From: Bryobacterales bacterium
GTDB taxonomy: Bacteria; Acidobacteriota; Terriglobia; Bryobacterales; UBA6623
Assembly: GCA_022826925.1 (NCBI GenBank)
Contig: JAJDTX010000034.1
Coordinates: 1-62,828, forward strand
Direction: 5' to 3'
DNA length: 62,828 nucleotides
Positions within the stretch are counted from its first letter, which is position 1; every line of letters starts with the position of its first letter. The translations under genes were made by a program, and so were the position numbers. This document shows, piece by piece, positions 26,821-36,136 of this stretch. The notes under the pieces were generated by a model, which worked only from the letters and a program-made list of their open reading frames with translations, was not told the origin of the DNA and did not search any database.

Positions 26821-29352
26821 ATGAATCGACTGCGGCTGCTTTACCGGTTGATATGCAGGCCCTTGATTCGGGAGCCGTTCCGCACCGCACTAACCGCCGC
26901 GTGCGTGGCGTTGGGCGTAGCGGTAGTCGTAGCGATCGATCTGGCCGGCGCTGCGTCTGTTGGTTCCTTCGAGTCCTCGCTGGAATCGCTCCAAGGCACC
27001 GCCGACTACGAGATCTCCCAAGTGGGGGGTATCCCCGAAGCCGTCTTCGGCGGGTTGGTCCGGCTTCCGGGGCCGCAGCAGTTCTCGGCGCGCATCGAAG
27101 GCTACGCCGCGGTGGAGTCAACTGGAGAGCGCCTGCCTCTTTTCGGAGTGGACCTGGTAGGAGACCAGCCCATGCTGGGCAGCATTGACCTGTCCAATCC
27201 CAGCGTCAGCGCCTTCGATGACGAGCGGGTGGTCTGGATCTCGGAGTCGGTCGGGGCGCAAGTGGGGGATCGAATTGATCTAGTCATCAACGACCGCGTC
27301 GAATCCTTCACCGTGCTGGGCCTGCTTGGAGCCCGGGATCAGAGCGGGCAGGCTTTGGCCAGCATGGTCGTGATGGACATCTCCTTGGCGCAGCGGCTGC
27401 TGGACCGGATCGGATTCATTGACCGCATTTACGTCCATGCACCGCGCGAAGACACAACGGACTGGGAGGCACTGCTCAGAGAGCACATCCCGGCCGCGGC
27501 AGCAGTAAGTGCATCGGGCATTAGGACGCAGCAGAACCGTAAGCTCCTCAACTCGTTCCGGTGGAATCTTCGAGTATTGAGCTATATCGCGCTAATCGTT
27601 GGCGCATTCCTGATCTACAACACGATCTCGGTGTCGGTCGTGCGGCGGAGAAGCCAGATCGGGACAGCGCGGGCACTTGGCATGCCAGCTCGAACGATCC
27701 AGTGGGGATTTCTTGTCGAGGCCGGACTCTTCGGCCTGCTGGGAACTCTGGCTGGGCTGGTCTTGGGACGTGCGCTGGCGGTGGGCGCGGTGGAGTTGAT
27801 GGGGCGTACAGTGACGACGCTCTATGTCGGCAGCCAGCCGGGAGAGATTGTGTTCCGCCCGTGGGCTTTCGTGGTTGCCGGCCTTGCAGGCATCGGGGTG
27901 TCAATGCTCGCGGCTTGGCGGCCTGCACGGGAAGCCTCGTCCGTGGCACCTGTCGAAGCGATGGCGAAGGGCAGGGAAGAGTATGCGGTCGCCACCACGC
28001 GAGCCGTGTGGGCGAAACGAGCGGCATTGCTTGGCGGCCTAGCCGCGGCACTGTGCTTCGTGCCAGCTTGGGACAGGCTCCCCTACGGGGGATTTGCTGC
28101 AGCTGTGTGCCTGATTGGAGCGGCTGCGATGCTCGTGCCGTTCGTCGCCCGATACTGCCTTCGGCGTGTAACGGGGCTGGCGCTGCGCTTGCTCGGGGCG
28201 GCACCGATGCTGGGAGTGCAGATCCTGTCGCAGTCTCTCAAGCGCACGTCGGTCATCGTCGCGGCGATGGCAGTTGCAACAGCCATGATGGCCAGCGTCG
28301 GGATCATGGTTGGCAGCTTGCGTGACACGTTGTCCGTGTGGATGGGCAACCAGCTGCAAGCCGACTTGTACATTCGGTCTGGGGAATCTCTCGGCACCGA
28401 GGACTCCGCCACGTTCTCGGAGGAGATTGCGGGCTTGGTCGAAGCGTTGCCGGAAGTCGACGCGGTGGACCGGTTCCGTCGGTACTCGATCAGCTACGGC
28501 GGCCTGCCTGCGAACCTTGCGCTCGCAGACTTCCGCGTCCATCCCGGCAGATCCCAGATGCAGATATTGCACGGACCGGACATTCCAACCATGTGCCAGC
28601 GGTTGGTCTCTGGCAAGAATGTGATTATCAGCGAGCCGTTTAGCAACAAACATGGCCTCGGAGTTGGCAGCACCTTGGCCCTACCGATCGGCGATGGCTC
28701 GGAAGAATTCGAAGTCGTTGCGGTCTACTATGACTATTCCGCCGAGCAAGGCTACGTCATCGGGCACCGCGGGGTGCTGATGGAGTACTTGCCTGACCGA
28801 CAGCTGACTAGCGCGGCTGTGTATCTCGCCGATGGCTCGGATCTCGAAGCAGCTAGGTCCAAGATTATCCAGGCCGTGGCCGGCCATCGTGTGCGGGTTG
28901 CACGCAACCGCGAACTCCGCGAGCGCGCGAACGAGGTGTTTGACAGAACGTTCGCCATCACCTATGCGCTGGAGGCGGTGGCGATACTAGTGGCAATTCT
29001 GGGCATGGCAGGCGCGTTGCTCACTCTAGTCATAGACCGCAAGACTGACCTAGGTGTGTTGCGGATCCTGGGGGCGACGAAGAAGCAGGTTCGCAAGCTC
29101 GTGCTGACGCAAGCGGCTCTGCTCGGACTGCTCTCGAATGTGATTGGGTTGGTGCTGGGCGGCGCTCTCTCAGTGATTCTGATCAAGGTGATCAACAAGC
29201 AGTCGTTCGGTTGGACGATCCAGTTTCACTGGCCGGTGGGTATATTGCTAGGTGCTACCACGCTGATCCTCGTCGCGAGCATCATCGCGGGGGTGTATCC
29301 GGCCCGGATCGGGGCGCGCCTCGACCCTGTTGAAGTGCTGCACGAGGGATGA
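26821..29352 (+). CDS. FtsX-type ABC transporter permease, large
   Basis: An 843-residue inner-membrane protein. A first TM (FRTALTAACVALGVAVVVAI) is followed by a large periplasmic domain of the MacB_PCD type, then an FtsX module (SYIALIVGAFLIYNTISVSVV, IQWGFLVEAGLFGLLGTLAGLVL, VAGLAGIGVSMLAAWRPA), a further internal TM pair, a second periplasmic region, and a second FtsX module at the C-terminus (VAILVAILGMAGALLTLVI, LVLTQAALLGLLSNVIGLVLG, ATTLILVASIIAGVYPARI). This resembles the large permeases paired with LolD-like ATPases in lipoprotein or antibiotic export. No ATPase gene is adjacent. The start is the ATG after a weak ribosome-binding site; upstream sequence is otherwise empty. Confidence 0.88.
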   Translation: MNRLRLLYRLICRPLIREPFRTALTAACVALGVAVVVAIDLAGAASVGSFESSLESLQGTADYEISQVGGIPEAVFGGLVRLPGPQQFSARIEGYAAVESTGERLPLFGVDLVGDQPMLGSIDLSNPSVSAFDDERVVWISESVGAQVGDRIDLVINDRVESFTVLGLLGARDQSGQALASMVVMDISLAQRLLDRIGFIDRIYVHAPREDTTDWEALLREHIPAAAAVSASGIRTQQNRKLLNSFRWNLRVLSYIALIVGAFLIYNTISVSVVRRRSQIGTARALGMPARTIQWGFLVEAGLFGLLGTLAGLVLGRALAVGAVELMGRTVTTLYVGSQPGEIVFRPWAFVVAGLAGIGVSMLAAWRPAREASSVAPVEAMAKGREEYAVATTRAVWAKRAALLGGLAAALCFVPAWDRLPYGGFAAAVCLIGAAAMLVPFVARYCLRRVTGLALRLLGAAPMLGVQILSQSLKRTSVIVAAMAVATAMMASVGIMVGSLRDTLSVWMGNQLQADLYIRSGESLGTEDSATFSEEIAGLVEALPEVDAVDRFRRYSISYGGLPANLALADFRVHPGRSQMQILHGPDIPTMCQRLVSGKNVIISEPFSNKHGLGVGSTLALPIGDGSEEFEVVAVYYDYSAEQGYVIGHRGVLMEYLPDRQLTSAAVYLADGSDLEAARSKIIQAVAGHRVRVARNRELRERANEVFDRTFAITYALEAVAILVAILGMAGALLTLVIDRKTDLGVLRILGATKKQVRKLVLTQAALLGLLSNVIGLVLGGALSVILIKVINKQSFGWTIQFHWPVGILLGATTLILVASIIAGVYPARIGARLDPVEVLHEG

Positions 29353-29397
29353 GGCCTATACCGGCATCGCGATTTCAAGATTGGCTACGATACAGCA

Positions 29398-29691
29398 ATG
29401 GGGCCTAGGATTGAGCCGGAGGAATCTTGGTTGCTGGCTCCATGGAGTCGCAAGAAAACGTACGAGAAGCTTGCAATCCTCTTGGGGTTGATTCTCGGCG
29501 TGTGGCAGACCATTGAATGGTATGAAAGGGGGCATGCAGTCGACTGGTTGTGGATATCGCTGTGTTGGTTCATAATGGCTTGGGCCTATTTCTCCCAGTC
29601 ACGGTCTCGCGAGGTCGCTGAAGTTGCCGAATTGGAGTTGAGCGGCTCGCGCTCGCCTCAAGCCGAGCGCCGCTGGCCGGATTTCACGTGA
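29398..29691 (+). CDS. Small membrane protein, 97 residues
   Basis: Two predicted TM segments (LAILLGLILGVWQTIEW and WLWISLCWFIMAWAYFSQ) and a charged C-terminus. No family recognised. It begins 45 bases after the FtsX permease stop and could be co-transcribed with it. Confidence 0.55.
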   Translation: MGPRIEPEESWLLAPWSRKKTYEKLAILLGLILGVWQTIEWYERGHAVDWLWISLCWFIMAWAYFSQSRSREVAEVAELELSGSRSPQAERRWPDFT

Positions 29692-29747
29692 TCAAAGCCA
29701 CCAGCAACGCGCCCGCACTCAAGGTCCGTCGGAATTTTTGGCCGAAT

Positions 29748-30566
29748 TCACTCGAGCCTAAAACTAATGTCAGCAGCAGGCGCAGAGTGGGTTAGCGCCC
29801 CTACGGAAATATAGTCGGCTCCGGCTTCGGCGTATTCTCGAATTGTGTCTAGCCGGACGTTGCCGGATACCTCCAACTTTGCCCGGCCCGCGACCCGTTC
29901 TACGGCGTCCGCAACTTGTTGGGGGGAGAAATTGTCCAGTAGGACATGGCAGATCCCACAGTGAAGCGCTTCGTCCAACTCTGCCAGATCACGAACCTCG
30001 ACCTCGACTGTCCGACCCGAAGGCCGACAGTTCTCGATCGCTTGTGTAATGCTGCCTGCGGCATCAACGTGATTGTTCTTGATCAGTACTGCGTCGAACA
30101 GTCCTAGCCTGTGATTCGTTCCGCCGCCGGCTTGCACAGACAGCTTATTGAGGACGCGCATGCCTGGGCTGGTCTTGCGCGTGTCCAGAAGCGTACATCC
30201 CGTTCCCTCGATCGCCTTGACAAACTGACTCGTCAAGGTGGCGATGCCGCAAGTCCGTTGAAGGAAATTCAAGGCTGTCCTTTCCATCGTCAATAGGGTC
30301 CGGGTCGCTCCGCCGACCTTGGCAAAGACTTGGCCCGCAAGTACGTGTGTGCCATCACTCTTCAGGATCTCGACCTTCTCTTGCGGAAAGATGATTCGCA
30401 GGAGTTCAGTGCCAGCCAACGTTAAGTCTTGCTTAGGCAAGAAATAGCCTACGGTCTGCGACTCTCGGGGCACGCAGGCCTCGGTGGTTACGTCGCCGGA
30501 GCCAACATCCTCGGCCACCGCGAGCCGGATGAGTTCACGAACCTGTGGATGATCCCAATGCAGCAT
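29748..30566 (-). CDS. nadC: Nicotinate-nucleotide pyrophosphorylase (quinolinate phosphoribosyltransferase)
   Basis: The enzyme of de novo NAD synthesis that makes nicotinate mononucleotide from quinolinate and PRPP, 272 residues, the usual length. Recognisable features are the N-terminal LAEDVGSGDVTTEAC, TLLTMERTALNFLQRTCGIATLT, LLDTRKTSPGMRVLNKLSVQAGGG, TNHRLGLFDAVLIKNNHV, and the C-terminal barrel strands VEVEVRDLAELDEAL, VLLDNFSPQQVADAV, EVSGNVRLDTIREYAEAGADYISVGALTHSA. No other nad genes are near. Confidence 0.95.
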   Translation of the reverse strand: MLHWDHPQVRELIRLAVAEDVGSGDVTTEACVPRESQTVGYFLPKQDLTLAGTELLRIIFPQEKVEILKSDGTHVLAGQVFAKVGGATRTLLTMERTALNFLQRTCGIATLTSQFVKAIEGTGCTLLDTRKTSPGMRVLNKLSVQAGGGTNHRLGLFDAVLIKNNHVDAAGSITQAIENCRPSGRTVEVEVRDLAELDEALHCGICHVLLDNFSPQQVADAVERVAGRAKLEVSGNVRLDTIREYAEAGADYISVGALTHSAPAADISFRLE

Positions 30567-30614
30567 GGTCTGTGGCTCTGATTGGATTTGGTGTCTACGA
30601 GGCGTCGTTGGGGT

Positions 30615-31592
30615 TCAGGTCACCCGCTCAGATGCCTGCTGGAAGAGCAGTCTGGAGGCCGAATCGATCACTCTGAGTGTCGGCGTGGAAACGTGGTACC
30701 TGTCGGCGAGTTCCAGCACGGCGCCGAGCAGTGCATCCAATTCGGCAACACGCCCCTGCTCCAAGTCTTGGAGCATGGATGGTTTGTGATCTCCCGCCGC
30801 GCGCGCGCCGGCGATGCGGCGTTCGTTGGAGAGGGCGATCTGCACGCCGACTGCGGAAGCGACCTGCCGCACTTCGTCCATGACTGCCTCCGTCAGGCGC
30901 AAGCCTTGGGGGGAATCGGTCAGCTCAGCCAGCGTCTTGCGGGTCAGGGCGCTGAGAGGATTGAACGCAGCGTTGCCCATGAGCTTGACCCACAATTCAT
31001 GGCGGATGTTGTTGCGCACCGGAGCCTTGATGCCGGCATCCCGCAGCGCCAATGAGAGCAGGCGTATGCGTTCGGTACGCTCCCCGGACGGCTCTCCTAG
31101 GGGCAGGCGCGCGCCGGATGTGTGGGTAACGATGCCGGGACCGGCCAAGGAGCACGACATGTAGACGATCGCTCCCAAAACGAGCGGCGCCGGGATATGC
31201 TTTGCGATCACGCCTCCGGGATCGACACACCCGATGGGCCTGTCGTCCCCTGGCACGCCGTGGAAGTACCACCACGGCAGGCCGTTCTGCGTTGACACGA
31301 AGGTCGTGTCGGCACCCTTCAGGTGCTCGACGAGCGGTGCGATGTCTGTCAGCGCGCTGGCCTTGACAGCCAAGACCACAAAGTCCGATGGGCCGACCTC
31401 GGCAGCGGACGCGGTTGCATGCACTTGGTAGCGCTTCTCGCCGAAGACATCGCTTCGAATCAACAAACCTCGTTCGCGCTGGGCGTCTAGGTTCGCACCG
31501 CGTGCGATGAAGTGGACGTCGTGCCCAGCTTCGAGCAACCGGGAACCCAAGAAGGCACCGACCGCACCGGCACCGTAGATCGCGAATTTCAC
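30615..31592 (-). CDS. Ketopantoate reductase family protein (PanE/ApbA)
   Basis: NADP-dependent 2-ketopantoate reductase family, 325 residues from a GTG that gives VKFAIYGAGAVGAFLGSRLLEAG, the Rossmann GxGxxG at the N-terminus. Other marks are FVVLAVKASALTD, STQNGLPWW, catalytic-region LWVKLMGNAAFNPLSALT, and the C-terminal helices including KPSMLQDLEQGRVAELDALLGAVLELA. PanE proper makes pantoate for CoA, but several homologues reduce other 2-keto acids, so I leave out the symbol. It ends near nadC and starts 10 bases after an alpha/beta hydrolase gene on the same strand. Confidence 0.88.
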   Translation of the reverse strand: MKFAIYGAGAVGAFLGSRLLEAGHDVHFIARGANLDAQRERGLLIRSDVFGEKRYQVHATASAAEVGPSDFVVLAVKASALTDIAPLVEHLKGADTTFVSTQNGLPWWYFHGVPGDDRPIGCVDPGGVIAKHIPAPLVLGAIVYMSCSLAGPGIVTHTSGARLPLGEPSGERTERIRLLSLALRDAGIKAPVRNNIRHELWVKLMGNAAFNPLSALTRKTLAELTDSPQGLRLTEAVMDEVRQVASAVGVQIALSNERRIAGARAAGDHKPSMLQDLEQGRVAELDALLGAVLELADRYHVSTPTLRVIDSASRLLFQQASERVT

Positions 31593-31602
31593 CGTGAGCA
31601 GC

Positions 31603-32232
31603 CTAGCCGAGCGCCTTGCGCACGGCATCCTCCAGTGCTTCCAGGGAATCGGAGACGAAGTGGTCACTGGCATCGATCCAGGTCAGATGCTTGGGATCGC
31701 CCGCCGTGGCGAAGACGCGTTCTAGGTTGCTGCGCGAGCCGAACTCGTCTCGCGTGCTGTGTACGAAGTGCTTCGGGCACCCGCATGCGTCCAGAAAGCT
31801 CATGTCGCCCCGATTGACTGGAGTTCCGACGGCGATGATTCGCTCCACGGTCGGGTGGCCGCAACAGACGCGCAAGCTGATTCTCGACCCGAACGAGAAC
31901 CCGCCCACAACCAAGGGGATGCCCGCATAGCGTTCCTGCATGTACTGCATCGCTGCCCTGAGATCGTCCTGTTCACCTTCGCCGGCATCATAAGTTCCCG
32001 AACTCGCTCCGACGCCGCGGAAATTGAATCGCAGCACGGCGGCCCCCGTGCTGCGGCCGGCTTTGGCAATGCGGAAGGCGACCTTGTTATGCATCGTCCC
32101 GCCGTGCTGCGGGTGGGGGTGGCAGACGACGAAGGCACGCTCGATTCGATTAGGAGACTCGGGCTCTTCGAGAAGTGCCTCGAGCCGTCCTGCGGGGCCG
32201 ATAAGAAAGATGGATTGCAGCTTGCGGGCCAT
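31603..32232 (-). CDS. Alpha/beta hydrolase (dienelactone hydrolase-like, COG2945 type)
   Basis: A 209-residue cytoplasmic hydrolase. HPHPQHGGTMHNKVAFRIAKA at the N-terminus, FNFRGVGASSG, nucleophile Ser in VGGFSFGSR, and DASDHFV with a probable catalytic His, typical of the small COG2945 hydrolases. Substrate unknown. It is the upstream gene of a likely operon with the PanE-family gene and nadC, all on the same strand. Confidence 0.85.
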   Translation of the reverse strand: MARKLQSIFLIGPAGRLEALLEEPESPNRIERAFVVCHPHPQHGGTMHNKVAFRIAKAGRSTGAAVLRFNFRGVGASSGTYDAGEGEQDDLRAAMQYMQERYAGIPLVVGGFSFGSRISLRVCCGHPTVERIIAVGTPVNRGDMSFLDACGCPKHFVHSTRDEFGSRSNLERVFATAGDPKHLTWIDASDHFVSDSLEALEDAVRKALG

Positions 32233-32360
32233 GACTTAGGGATTCGGGGGCGCGAAATCCACTGAAACGGAATTCACGGGGTTCGGGAACAGCAGGCGCA
32301 TCTATCATAGGTTCGGGCTGTGCTCCGGATCGGACAGCACTGGGTAGCCCTAGAACAACC

Positions 32361-33911
32361 ATGTATCAACGCCGAATCTCCTACCTATTTTCTCAATCGC
32401 AGGTGATGGGGCTGGCCGCGGCCTGCCTGTGCCTGCTGTTGGGGGCATGCGCTACGTCTGAGACTTCCGCACTGCCGGAACGGCCCAATGTGCTTTTCAT
32501 CATCGTCGACGATCTCAACGTTGCGCTGGGCGCGTATGACGGCTATTCGACAGCCAAGACTCCGAATATCGACCGCCTCGCATCCGAGGGAGTGCAATTC
32601 GACAGGGCCTACGCCCAGGATCCCGTTTGCAACCCGTCTCGGACATCCTTCCTCAGCGGTCGCCGGCCTTCGACCACGAATGTCTACGGAAACTTCGTGG
32701 AGCCGCGCACTTACCTCGGCGACGTCGTGATGCTGCCCGAGTACTTCGGTGCGCACGGATACTTCACCGCCAGGGTGGGGAAGGTAGCCCACGGCAGGTA
32801 CGAAGGAGCCGTGAAATGGGACATATCCGAGGATGCCGCCCGGCGGGAGCACTACCTTCCGGGAGTGGACCATTCCGAGGTCCGTGACAACACTTGGATC
32901 GAGGGTGCGGACGATGGCCTCTCAAGAGCGGAGATCCTAGGGCACCTCGACCGGCCGACTGGAATGCCGCTGAGCTGGCGGGCCACCGACGAGACCGAAG
33001 CCGAGACTCCTGATGGTCAGACCACACGGCGCGTCGTTGAACTCTTGCGGGAGAACCGAGACAATCCGTTCTTTATCGCTGCCGGCTTCCACAAACCACA
33101 CCAGCCGTGGGTAGCGCCCAAGGAATTCTTCCAGCAGCACCCAATCTCGGAAGTCGCCCCTCCGGACGAACCAGCCGACGACACCGCCGACATCCCAGCC
33201 CCGGCGCTAGGCAACTACCCGGAAGATAAGGACCACAGCGAGGAGCAGGTGCGTCAGGCGATCGCCGCATATCACGCGACGGTCACTCTTATGGATGTCC
33301 AAGTCGGCCTGCTAATGGAGGCGCTGGCTGAACTTGAATTAGAAAGGTCCACCATTGTGGTCTTCGTCAGCGACCACGGCTTCCATCTCGGAGAGCACGG
33401 CGGGCTCTGGCGCAAGCACACGCAGTTCGAGGAATCGACGAGAGTTCCGCTGATCGTGCGGATGCCTGGCGGGGTGTCCGACAGGAACACCAGCGCATTG
33501 GTCGAACTCGTTGACCTCTACCCGACACTGGCCGACCTCTGCGGATTGCCGTCTCCGGAGGGCATGGAGGGTCTCAGCTTCCGGCCCGTGCTTGAAGACC
33601 CGGACGTTCCTTGGAAGAGCGCGATTTTCTCGGAAGCAAAGCGCCAAGGCGCACATGGGCGGTCGGTACGCACCCACCGGTATCGCTTTACCGAGTGGAC
33701 GCCGCTTGAGGGTGATGGCGAGCCGCAATTCGAGCTATACGATCTGGACGTTGATCCCAAGGAATACGACAACCTAGCCGGCGATCCAGAGCACCAGCCC
33801 ACGATGGACCGTCTTGCCGCAGTCCTGGAGAGCGGGTGGAAAGCCGCGCTCCCCGGTGCCAGCGTCGGGGGCGGGGATCTGTACTCTGAGGCCGGAAATC
33901 AGGCCGAGTGA
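32361..33911 (+). CDS. Lipoprotein sulfatase, iduronate-2-sulfatase-like
   Basis: A 516-residue sulfatase with a lipoprotein signal (lipobox LLLGAC, acylated Cys at about 30). The metal DD is in FIIVDDLNVALGAY, the modification motif CNPSR lies at 90-94, and SFLSGRRPSTTNVYGNF follows, the motif arrangement of iduronate-2-sulfatase/choline-sulfatase-like enzymes. GKVAHGR and FVSDHGFHLGEHGGLWRKHTQFEE are also characteristic. The outer-membrane anchoring fits degradation of sulfated polymers from outside. The ATG of MYQRR is used, an ATG 15 codons later is possible. Confidence 0.9.
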   Translation: MYQRRISYLFSQSQVMGLAAACLCLLLGACATSETSALPERPNVLFIIVDDLNVALGAYDGYSTAKTPNIDRLASEGVQFDRAYAQDPVCNPSRTSFLSGRRPSTTNVYGNFVEPRTYLGDVVMLPEYFGAHGYFTARVGKVAHGRYEGAVKWDISEDAARREHYLPGVDHSEVRDNTWIEGADDGLSRAEILGHLDRPTGMPLSWRATDETEAETPDGQTTRRVVELLRENRDNPFFIAAGFHKPHQPWVAPKEFFQQHPISEVAPPDEPADDTADIPAPALGNYPEDKDHSEEQVRQAIAAYHATVTLMDVQVGLLMEALAELELERSTIVVFVSDHGFHLGEHGGLWRKHTQFEESTRVPLIVRMPGGVSDRNTSALVELVDLYPTLADLCGLPSPEGMEGLSFRPVLEDPDVPWKSAIFSEAKRQGAHGRSVRTHRYRFTEWTPLEGDGEPQFELYDLDVDPKEYDNLAGDPEHQPTMDRLAAVLESGWKAALPGASVGGGDLYSEAGNQAE

Positions 33912-33927
33912 AACGGTGACAAAAGAA

Positions 33928-34665
33928 ATGAGAATCTTCTTCCAAGCTGTTGGCTGCCAGCGGTTTGTCCTGAGAGCAGGATCGGGTGTCTGCCGTTTCG
34001 CACTAGCAGCCGCTCTGTTCGCCACAGCCGCTGTCGGCCAACGCACTCCGAGAGCCGAGTTCGCCCCAGTGGTTGACGATCCCGCACTGCCTAGGGTGCT
34101 GATTATCGGGGATTCCATTTCGATCGGCTACACCCTGCCACTGCGCGCTGCGCTGGACGGAGTTGCCAACGTGCATCGCCCGCCGGAGAACTGCGCACAC
34201 ACGTGGAAGGGGCTCGAATCCATCGACCGGTGGCTCGGGGAGGGGAAGTGGGACCTCATCCACTTCAACTGGGGCCTGCATGACCTCAAGCATGTGGACG
34301 AGGAGGGCAAACTCGCACTCCCGCCCAAAGGAAAGCAGGTCAGCACGGTGGGCGAGTACGCGGCGAACCTGGAGAAACTGGTCCAACGGCTGAATCAGAC
34401 CGGCGCCACGCTGATCTGGCGCCCCACCACGCCGGTGCCTGAAGGAGCGCAAGGGCGGGTGCCAGCAGACTTGGCCAAGTACAACGCGGCGGCAAGGGAA
34501 GTGATCGAGCGTCACGGTATCGAAGTCGACGACATGAACTCGTTCATTAGGAACCGCAATATCCCGCAGGTTCGGCCCGACAACGTGCATTTCTCGAAGG
34601 ACTCCTCGGCACTGCTGGCCGCAAACTCCGCAAAGCTGATTCGCCGGAAGCTCAAATCAAATTGA
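33928..34665 (+). CDS. Exported SGNH/GDSL hydrolase
   Basis: A 245-residue lipase/acylhydrolase of the SGNH superfamily. The start is an ATG after a purine-rich AAAAGAA; the frame extends upstream into the sulfatase 3' end. A signal peptide ends near ATAAVGQ. The nucleophile block RVLIIGDSISIGY (GDS), then HFNWGLHDLKH (the GxND-like block with Asp replaced in part), and the catalytic DxxH as DNVHFSKD. Family members deacylate or deacetylate polysaccharides, which fits the sulfatase 16 bases upstream, probably in the same operon. Confidence 0.85.
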   Translation: MRIFFQAVGCQRFVLRAGSGVCRFALAAALFATAAVGQRTPRAEFAPVVDDPALPRVLIIGDSISIGYTLPLRAALDGVANVHRPPENCAHTWKGLESIDRWLGEGKWDLIHFNWGLHDLKHVDEEGKLALPPKGKQVSTVGEYAANLEKLVQRLNQTGATLIWRPTTPVPEGAQGRVPADLAKYNAAAREVIERHGIEVDDMNSFIRNRNIPQVRPDNVHFSKDSSALLAANSAKLIRRKLKSN

Positions 34666-34711
34666 AGGATGAGGACGCCGGGTGAACTTGCCGCGCCTCC
34701 CGTCGTGACGA

Positions 34712-35839
34712 TCAAGGCCCGCTTGGCGCGAATGGGTCGTCAACCCCTCTAGGCAGGCGGAACCTACGACGAATCTCTCCCACTATGGGCCCAGCGAGGT
34801 AGAAGCGGCCTCGTTTCTCGCCGTCTGGAGTTAGAAATCCGGCGTCAACAAGCATCTTTAGGTCACGGCTGGCGAGATTCTTGGAGACATCTGCACTAAC
34901 GCGATAGGACGAGTTCCGCACTCTCCCGAACGCGGCTTGGAGCAGCGCCATTGCAGTGCGCTCGGGGAGGTCGTTGTTTCGAACTAGGTTGAGCAACTCC
35001 CCATAGATCCCTTCGATCTCTCTCGTCCGACGAAGGATTGTCTGCGCCTGTCTGTAATGGCCAACCAAGCAGAAGCGCACCCACGGCTTGGCGTTGCGCG
35101 TTGGATTCCACCCCCCGCCCCCGACTTCTGACAGTACGTCGTAATACTCCTGTTGGTTGTAGCCAACGTACTCTTCGATGGAAGAGAATTCCGGAGCGAC
35201 GATTCCGTCAGTTGCCAATACTGCCGTGTGGATGCATCTGGCCGTTCTCCCGTTTCCATCCGTGAATGGATGTAGCATCGCTAGGTTTAGGTGTGTCATA
35301 GCCGCACGCAGAAAGAGCGACTCCACATCTCCTTCGTTCACGTAGTCGAGAAGTTCTTGGATGCGGGGTTCTAGCTGGTCCCTGTCTACACCCTCGTGTA
35401 CTAAGTCCCCCGTTTGAGCGTTTCTAACCCCAACCCATCCGGGACGGTACTGGCCAGGATGCGCTGCCAAATCGGATTGGCAGATCATGAAATGGACGGC
35501 CAAGAGCACATCTTCCGTGATCCTGAATGATGGGCTTTGGCGACGCTGCAAGATGTAGTTCATCGCCTCGCGGTAGCCGATGACCGCTCGCCATGTGTCA
35601 CGGTCAGTGTTCGCGGGATCTTCACCGTCGATTGCAGCGATCGCGTCGTCCTGGGACACGTTGATGCCCTCCACGCTGTTCGATGCGGCAAGCGCGCGGG
35701 CCCTCGTCATGCGCGCTAGCCAACCTGTCCATCGGCGCGGCTCTGCAGCTACGTGCAGGCGCAGATCGGATCGGATGCGGGCGATAGCCTCCTCCACTCG
35801 TTTCTCTTGGTCATCCAGAGAGTGATAGGTGAACAGCAT
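34712..35839 (-). CDS. Fic family protein with N-terminal inhibitory motif and C-terminal winged helix
   Basis: A 375-residue AMPylase-type protein. The catalytic HPFTDGNGRTAR lies at 190-201 with His as base and the Gly-Asn-Gly phosphate loop. The inhibitory (S/T)xxxE(G/N) appears as SNSVEG at about 53-58, so it is a class II Fic with an internal inhibitory helix. The N-terminal half belongs to the Fic_N domain, and the C-terminal SYRVSADVSKNLASRDLKMLVDAGFLT is a winged-helix DNA-binding segment. Such fusions may regulate transcription of their own gene. A palindrome lies just upstream. It marks the left end of the island. Confidence 0.9.
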   Translation of the reverse strand: MLFTYHSLDDQEKRVEEAIARIRSDLRLHVAAEPRRWTGWLARMTRARALAASNSVEGINVSQDDAIAAIDGEDPANTDRDTWRAVIGYREAMNYILQRRQSPSFRITEDVLLAVHFMICQSDLAAHPGQYRPGWVGVRNAQTGDLVHEGVDRDQLEPRIQELLDYVNEGDVESLFLRAAMTHLNLAMLHPFTDGNGRTARCIHTAVLATDGIVAPEFSSIEEYVGYNQQEYYDVLSEVGGGGWNPTRNAKPWVRFCLVGHYRQAQTILRRTREIEGIYGELLNLVRNNDLPERTAMALLQAAFGRVRNSSYRVSADVSKNLASRDLKMLVDAGFLTPDGEKRGRFYLAGPIVGEIRRRFRLPRGVDDPFAPSGP

Positions 35840-35875
35840 GGGAAAGCAATTACTAATTGACTCTATATCAAATAA

Positions 35876-35896
35876 TAACTGATTTCAAGTCAGTTA
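35876..35896. promoter_or_regulatory. Palindrome TAACTGA-N7-TCAGTTA, possible operator
   Basis: A perfect 7-base inverted repeat with a 7-base spacer in an AT-rich stretch, about 37 bases upstream of the Fic start on the minus strand. The Fic protein has a winged helix at its C-terminus, so autoregulation is a reasonable guess. Only the symmetry is seen; no protein binding is shown. Confidence 0.45.
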
Positions 35897-36136
35897 CCAT
35901 TTGCATATGTTGCATTCTTATCTGGAAGCCTCGAATCCCTGACTGGCCGGTTTCACCGGGCATTAGAGCCAGTGTCGCTAGAAGCGTGTGGCAACAGCCA
36001 CTACGTCAAGCGCAACTTCCTGATCATCGATAGGACCAAGCGCAGTAGCCAGGGTTGCAAGGAATTGAAGTGCTGCCAGCCCGTGGCTCGCGAAGCATGC
36101 GGTAAGGTGGCGGTGCTGCGGCCTAGCTCAAGCGTA

